DNA of 64,000 nt from contig WHTV01000013.1 of NCBI GenBank assembly GCA_009377535.1, positions 1 to 64,000 of the forward strand, given 5' to 3'. The translations under genes were made by a program, and so were the position numbers. The notes beneath the pieces were generated by a model. It was not told where the DNA came from and did not search any database. It was given only the letters and a program-made list of their open reading frames with translations. Below, piece after piece: positions 59,828 to 64,000 of the stretch. This stretch comes from Kiloniellaceae bacterium. GTDB taxonomy: Bacteria; Pseudomonadota; Alphaproteobacteria; Kiloniellales; Kiloniellaceae. How positions within the stretch are numbered: the first letter of the stretch is position 1; every line of letters begins with the position of its first letter.

Positions 59828-61228
59828 CTAGTCGCGCTCCAGCCCCTTGACGATGTCCTCGCACATCTTCTTGGCGTCGCCGAACAGCATCATGGTGTTG
59901 CCGCGGAAGAACAGCTCGTTCTGCACGCCGGCGTAGCCGCTGGCCATGGAGCGCTTCACGAAGAGCACCTGACCGGACTTGTCGACGTCGAGGATCGGCA
60001 TGCCGTAGATCGGCGAGGCCGGGTCGGTCTTGGCCGCCGGGTTGGTGATGTCGTTGGCGCCGATGACAAAAGCGACGTCGGTGGCGCCGAAGTCGCGGTT
60101 GACTTCGTCCATCTCGAAGACCTCGTCATAGGGCACGTTGGCCTCCGCCAGCAGCACGTTCATGTGGCCGGGCATGCGGCCGGCCACCGGATGGATGGCG
60201 TAGCGCACATCGACCCCCGAGGCCTTCAGCAGATCCGCCATCTCGCGCAGGGCGTGCTGGGCCTGGGCCACCGCCATGCCGTAGCCGGGGACGATGATGA
60301 CCTTGGTCGAGTTCTTCATCAGGAAGGCCGCGTCGTCGGCGGAGCCCGCCTTCACCTGACGATCGTCATCGCCATCACCAGCGGCTGCGCCCGCGGTCTC
60401 TCCGCCGAAGCCGCCGAGGATGACGTTGAAGATCGAACGGTTCATCCCCTTGCACATAATGTAGCTGAGTATGGCGCCGGACGAGCCGACGAGCGCACCG
60501 GTGATGATCAGCAGGTTGTTCTGCAGGGTGAAGCCGATGCCGCAGGCCGCCCAGCCGGAATAGGAGTTCAGCATCGATACCACGACCGGCATGTCGGCGC
60601 CGCCGATCGGCAGGATCAGCAGGAAGCCGAGCGCCAGGGCGACCAGCACGATGAGCCAGAACACCAGCGGCGCCTCGTCGATGCAGAGGAACACGACGAG
60701 CGCCACCATCAGGATGCCGAGCGCGGCGTTCAGCGGGTGCTGCAGCGGGAAGACCAGCGGCCTGCCGGTGACCAGGCCCTGCAGCTTGGCGAAGGCGACC
60801 AGCGAACCGGTGAAGGTGATGGCGCCGATCGCGACACCGAGGGACATCTCGATGATGCTGGCGAGCTTGATGTCGCCGGGCACGCCGATGCCGTAGGCTT
60901 CCGGCCGGTAGAAGGCCGCCGCCGCGACGAAGACTGCGGCGAGGCCGACCAGGGAGTGGAAGGCCGCCACCAGCTGCGGCAACGCGGTCATCTTGATGCG
61001 CAGGGCGATGACCGTTCCGATGCCACCGCCGATCAGGATGGCGACGACGATCAGCGCGTAGTTCACCACCCCCGGCGTCGCCAGGGTGGTGAGGATGGCG
61101 ATGGCCATGCCGACCATGCCGTAAATGTTGCCGGCGCGGCTGGTCGTCGGATGCGACAGCCCGCGCAGCGCCAGGATGAAGCAGACGGAGGCGACGAGAT
61201 ACAGCAGCGCTGCGAGATCAGCGTTCAT
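59828..61228 (-). CDS. pntB: Proton-translocating NAD(P) transhydrogenase subunit beta
   Basis: This 466-residue beta subunit has about nine membrane helices (residues 1-250) and a C-terminal NADP(H)-binding domain (about 290-466). It moves hydride between NAD(H) and NADP(H), driven by proton flow. The NADP-binding domain contains VIIVPGYGMAVAQAQHALRE, YAIHPVAGRMPGHMNVLLAE, the conserved DVAFVIGANDITNPAA and LFVKRSMASGYAGVQNELFF. Membrane marks: HSLVGLAAVFVAAAAFYRP. Last gene of a three-gene operon, 15 bases after the alpha-2 gene; two hairpins follow. Confidence 0.97.
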   Translation of the reverse strand: MNADLAALLYLVASVCFILALRGLSHPTTSRAGNIYGMVGMAIAILTTLATPGVVNYALIVVAILIGGGIGTVIALRIKMTALPQLVAAFHSLVGLAAVFVAAAAFYRPEAYGIGVPGDIKLASIIEMSLGVAIGAITFTGSLVAFAKLQGLVTGRPLVFPLQHPLNAALGILMVALVVFLCIDEAPLVFWLIVLVALALGFLLILPIGGADMPVVVSMLNSYSGWAACGIGFTLQNNLLIITGALVGSSGAILSYIMCKGMNRSIFNVILGGFGGETAGAAAGDGDDDRQVKAGSADDAAFLMKNSTKVIIVPGYGMAVAQAQHALREMADLLKASGVDVRYAIHPVAGRMPGHMNVLLAEANVPYDEVFEMDEVNRDFGATDVAFVIGANDITNPAAKTDPASPIYGMPILDVDKSGQVLFVKRSMASGYAGVQNELFFRGNTMMLFGDAKKMCEDIVKGLERD

Positions 61229-61243
61229 GATTGTCCAGCCCCC

Positions 61244-61654
61244 TTACTTTTTCTTCTTGAACATGGACAGCATGCGCTGGGTGACGATGAAGCCGCCGAA
61301 GATGTTCACCGAGGCGAGGATCACCGCGAGCACGCCCATCACCTCGCTGAAGCCGAACTCGGCCGGCCCGGCGGCGATCAGAGCGCCGACGATGATGACC
61401 GAGGAGATCGCGTTGGTGACGGCCATCAGCGGCGAGTGCAGGGCCGGCGTCACCCGCCAGACCACGTGGTAGCCGACGAAGACCGCCAGCACGAAGACGG
61501 TGAGGCCGACCACCAGGGCGGAGCCGCCGCCCTGCCCGGCGCTTTCCGCCGTCAGCCGGCTCGCCTCGACGGCCAGCGAGGCCACCTCGGCAGCCAGATC
61601 CTGCGCCTCATTCGCAATCTCTGCGGCGCGCTCAGAGAAGGTTTCATTGGCCAT
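61244..61654 (-). CDS. pntAB: NAD(P) transhydrogenase subunit alpha-2 (membrane part)
   Basis: This 136-residue membrane segment of the alpha subunit is a separate polypeptide as in Rhodospirillum rubrum. An N-terminal Glu/Ala-rich soluble helix (about 1-45) precedes three or four membrane helices ([60 protein letters not shown], then [17 protein letters not shown], with a highly basic end). It lies between pntAA (5-base gap) and pntB (15-base gap). GGGAGG before ATG 61654 fixes the start. Confidence 0.95.
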   Translation of the reverse strand: MANETFSERAAEIANEAQDLAAEVASLAVEASRLTAESAGQGGGSALVVGLTVFVLAVFVGYHVVWRVTPALHSPLMAVTNAISSVIIVGALIAAGPAEFGFSEVMGVLAVILASVNIFGGFIVTQRMLSMFKKKK

Positions 61655-61659
61655 GGGCG

Positions 61660-62886
61660 TCAGCCTCCCTGTCCGTCGCTAGAGTTGTCGCTTGGTTCCG
61701 CTGCGCCCTCGGACGGCGCGGCCGGAGGTGCCGCCGGCTCCTTCCGTGGCTCGTCCTTGGGGGCGAGAGATGGATGGACGACCTTGCCGTCGCGGATGAT
61801 GCAGGTATCGGCGACGATCTTGTCTTCCCAGTTCACCGCCAGCTGCTTCGACTCCTTGTCGACCAGCAGTTCGATGAAGTTGTAGATGTTGCGGGCATAG
61901 AGTGCCGAGGCGTCGGCGGCCAGGCGGCTCGGCACGTTCAGGTGGCCGACGACCTTCACGCCCTTGTGGTCAACCACCTTGCCGGCCTCGGACAGCTCGC
62001 AGTTGCCGCCATTCTCCACCGCCAGGTCGACGATCACCGAGCCCGGCTTCATCGATTCGACCATCTCGCGTGAGATGAGTTTCGGTGCCGGGCGGCCCGG
62101 GATGAGGGCCGTAGTGATCACGATGTCCATCTTCTTGATGGTTTCGGCGATCAGTGCCGCCTGCTTCTTCTGATATTCGGCGCTCATCTCCTTGGCGTAA
62201 CCGCCCGATGTCTCGGCCTGCTTGAACTCTTCGTCCTCGACGGCCACGAACTTGCCGCCGAGACTTTCCACCTGCTCCTTGGCGGCCGGGCGCACGTCGG
62301 TCGCCGAGACGATGGCGCCGAGGCGCTTGGCGGTGGCGATGGCCTGCAGGCCGGCGACGCCGGCACCCATGACCAGCGCCTTGGCCGGTGGCACGGTGCC
62401 GGCCGCCGTCATCATCATCGGGAAAGCCGAGCCGTAGACCGCGGCGGCATCGAGCACCGCCTTGTAGCCCGCCAGGTTGGACTGCGACGACAGCACGTCC
62501 ATGGACTGGGCGCGGGTGATGCGCGGGATGAGGTCCATGGCGAAGACCGTGGCGCCGCTCGCGGCCAACGGCGCCAACTCGTCGCCGGCGCGGAAGGGAT
62601 CGGCGATGCAGACCAGCAGGGCACCTGATTTCAGGCCCTTGGTCTCGCTCGGCAGCGGGCGGCGCACCTTGGCGATCACGTCGGCGCTGCCGAAGGACAC
62701 TGTGGCGTCGGCGGCGATGGTCGCGCCGGCCTTCTCGTAGGCTTCGTCGGGGATCGAGGCGCCCTTGCCGGCGCCGGTCTCGACCGCGACCTCAAAGCCG
62801 AGAGCGACCAGTTTCTTCACCGTTTCAGGCGACGCGGCGACGCGCGCCTCATCCGGGCGCTGTTCCTTCGGAATAGCGATCTTCAT
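61660..62886 (-). CDS. pntAA: NAD(P) transhydrogenase subunit alpha-1 (NAD-binding)
   Basis: This 408-residue soluble dI component binds NAD(H). It opens with [20 protein letters not shown], as in alanine dehydrogenase/PNT proteins, has the Rossmann motif [20 protein letters not shown] near residues 166-185, [20 protein letters not shown] and [20 protein letters not shown]. It ends in a Pro/Ala/Glu-rich tail after the fold; the alpha-2 membrane part is a separate gene, matching the R. rubrum three-subunit type. An AAGGGGA motif precedes the ATG. First gene of the operon; the promoter lies in 62887-63228. Confidence 0.96.
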   Translation of the reverse strand: MKIAIPKEQRPDEARVAASPETVKKLVALGFEVAVETGAGKGASIPDEAYEKAGATIAADATVSFGSADVIAKVRRPLPSETKGLKSGALLVCIADPFRAGDELAPLAASGATVFAMDLIPRITRAQSMDVLSSQSNLAGYKAVLDAAAVYGSAFPMMMTAAGTVPPAKALVMGAGVAGLQAIATAKRLGAIVSATDVRPAAKEQVESLGGKFVAVEDEEFKQAETSGGYAKEMSAEYQKKQAALIAETIKKMDIVITTALIPGRPAPKLISREMVESMKPGSVIVDLAVENGGNCELSEAGKVVDHKGVKVVGHLNVPSRLAADASALYARNIYNFIELLVDKESKQLAVNWEDKIVADTCIIRDGKVVHPSLAPKDEPRKEPAAPPAAPSEGAAEPSDNSSDGQGG

Positions 62887-63228
62887 GCCTTGGATGTCCC
62901 CTTGTCTGCCCGCAATGATGCCCCGAGATCTACCCCGACGTTTTCCAGAACGATTCCAGACTTAGCCTTAAGATGCCGAAAATAGTCTCAAAACTTCTAA
63001 GGTCAACGCAATTAGCCGATGGACCTAGTCTGCATGTTAATGACCGGCGCGCTCGAACGTTTCAACCCAATTCTGCGCTTGGGCGACGCTTCAGACCACT
63101 TTAGCGGCCTCTTGAGGCAGATGCGGGCTGGGTACCAGACCGGCCGGACCCCAGCGGCGGTGGACAGCGGGTGGCACGACCGATAAGAGGGACGGCGAAG
63201 AGACCACTGCCGCCACGGGGAGGAATCG
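62887..63228. other. Divergent intergenic region, pntAA to sulfotransferase
   Basis: About 340 bases with no credible gene. AT-rich sequence at about 62940-63015 (runs such as CCGAAAATAGTCTCAAAACTT) is the likely promoter zone of the minus-strand transhydrogenase operon. The plus strand downstream part (63120-63228) is GC-rich and should carry the leader of the sulfotransferase gene. No hairpin or known riboswitch was recognised. Confidence 0.45.
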
Positions 63229-64000
63229 GTGAAGCTGCTTTCGGGCGCCGAAGAGCTGCAGGGGCTGCTCGCTGCCGCCGGTCCCTTCATCGTCACCGGA
63301 GTGACCAAGTCGGGCACCACCTGGCTGCAGCGCATGCTCGACAGCCACCCGGAGGTCGCCTGCGGCGGCGAGAGCAAGCTGAACGTCTTTCTCACCCAGC
63401 TCGGCCCGGCGCTGCGCGAGTACAACAGCACCCTGGCCAAGACCAACGACAAGATCTACCGCGAGCAGGCCGTCTATCCACCGCTCGGCCAAGCCCAGGC
63501 GCTGGCCATCATGCAGTATCTCTTCCTCGACCGCCTGGGGGCCGTGCGCCGCGCCGCTGAGGCCGACGGCAAGGCGGGCGCCCTGAAGTGGATCGGCGAC
63601 AAGGATCCGGACTACAAGCGCGAGCTGGTCTCCTGGCGCGCCATCCTGCCGGAGGCGCGCGTGGTCTCCACCGCCCGCGACGGGCGCGACTGCTACGTCT
63701 CCCTGTGGTTCCACCTCTACCCCGAGCGCGATCCCCTGGCCGGCGAAAACCGCGCCGACTTCGTCGGCCGCATCCAGGGCCACGCCACCACCTGGCGCGA
63801 CACCATGGCGAAGTTCCGCAAGGACGCCGACGCGCATCCCGGGCGCCACTTCGCGATCCGCTACGAGAGCCTGCTGGCCGGCGCAGAGACGGAAATGGCG
63901 CGTCTCTTCGAGTGGTTCGGCTGCGATGCCTCGGGGGCTACCGTGGCCGAGGTGGTGGCGCGCAACGCCTTTGCCGTCGCCTCCGGCGGCCGCCGGCCCG
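63229..64000 (+). CDS. Sulfotransferase domain protein, 3' partial
   Basis: The frame from GTG 63229 (GGGGAGGA upstream) is open to the window end, giving 257 residues. It encodes a PAPS-dependent sulfotransferase: the 5'-phosphosulfate-binding loop is VTKSGTTWLQRMLDSHPEV at about 25-43, and the 3'-phosphate-binding region is VVSTARDGRDCYVSLWFHLY near residues 145-164, with HFAIRYESLLAGAETEMARL further on. Acceptor unknown; bacterial members sulfate carbohydrates, lipids or peptides. The C-terminus and the following gene are outside the window. It is divergent from the transhydrogenase operon. Confidence 0.88.
   Translation, partial: MKLLSGAEELQGLLAAAGPFIVTGVTKSGTTWLQRMLDSHPEVACGGESKLNVFLTQLGPALREYNSTLAKTNDKIYREQAVYPPLGQAQALAIMQYLFLDRLGAVRRAAEADGKAGALKWIGDKDPDYKRELVSWRAILPEARVVSTARDGRDCYVSLWFHLYPERDPLAGENRADFVGRIQGHATTWRDTMAKFRKDADAHPGRHFAIRYESLLAGAETEMARLFEWFGCDASGATVAEVVARNAFAVASGGRRP

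Noticed and set aside
58775-61885. Very long plus-strand open frame (59108-61885) opposite cobW and pntB
   Set aside because: It has no recognisable domain, is rich in Arg, Gln, His and Asp, and lies antisense to well-supported genes.
1-64000. CRISPR arrays, tRNA or rRNA genes, insertion sequences, prophage genes
   Set aside because: No regularly spaced repeats, no cloverleaf-like sequence, no transposase, integrase or phage structural gene was recognised on either strand. A tRNA or covariance scan would be more sensitive than reading by eye.

Overview
The window is a GC-rich chromosomal segment of an alphaproteobacterium, most likely in or near the Rhodospirillales/Kiloniellales. The support is a GcrA-type cell-cycle regulator, a three-subunit proton-translocating transhydrogenase like that of Rhodospirillum rubrum, a DUF2336 protein, two TRAP transporter systems (one TAXI type) and an alphaproteobacterial set of cobalamin genes. 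No phage, insertion sequence, CRISPR array, tRNA or rRNA was seen. It reads as ordinary dense chromosome with many short operons.

Layout. 1-1841 is the end of a DctQM TRAP operon. 1922-5426 holds a DUF2336 protein, a conserved cytoplasmic protein and an exported SUMF1-fold protein. 4998-9229 (minus strand) is a TAXI-type TRAP operon: binding protein, hairpin, fused permease, universal stress protein. 9636-10693 is a small copper-handling pair (DUF2946-like protein and a frameshifted PCuAC chaperone). 10714-12908 is a beta-keto acid cleavage enzyme coupled to a class III aminotransferase. 13183-25210 is a mixed housekeeping region: apt, a PAS histidine kinase, two amidases, a retropepsin, a gamma-glutamyltransferase-like enzyme, gcrA, a queuosine-precursor transporter and a CHASE2-only membrane protein. 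25644-27680 carries a small lipoprotein and an ECF sigma/anti-sigma pair. 27709-30893 includes a divergent HxlR regulator with its likely targets, a PEP-mutase-family enzyme and a GST; it is followed by an S9 peptidase, a LEA2 lipoprotein, an AsmA protein and an MscS channel (to 36573).

The dominant theme is cobalamin synthesis, split into two blocks. Block one (36887-40986) has cobB and cobA on the minus strand, diverging from cbiD and cobK on the plus strand. Block two (46327-59661, minus strand) runs cobW, cobN, cobO, cobQ, cbiX, cobH, cobL, cobI, cbiG-cobJ fusion, cobM, with most junctions overlapping or only a few bases apart. Between the blocks lie a SulP transporter, a tandem universal stress protein, a basic exported protein, greB, a zinc-ribbon MscL and an exported metallo-beta-lactamase-fold protein. 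The gene set mixes oxygen-dependent-route members (cobN, cobL, cobI) with cobalt-early-route members (cbiD, cbiG, cbiX), so the timing of cobalt insertion cannot be settled from the genes alone. The transhydrogenase operon (59828-62886) and the start of a sulfotransferase (63229 to the window end) complete the window.

Two genes, cbiD and the PCuAC chaperone, each appear to lack exactly one base. Restoring one C in each gives a textbook protein. These are either assembly errors or fresh mutations and are the most checkable observations here. I found no wholly unknown system that I could defend. The most interesting leads are the hybrid cobalamin route, the BKACE/aminotransferase pair of unknown substrate, the HxlR operator repeats and the CHASE2 protein with no output domain.
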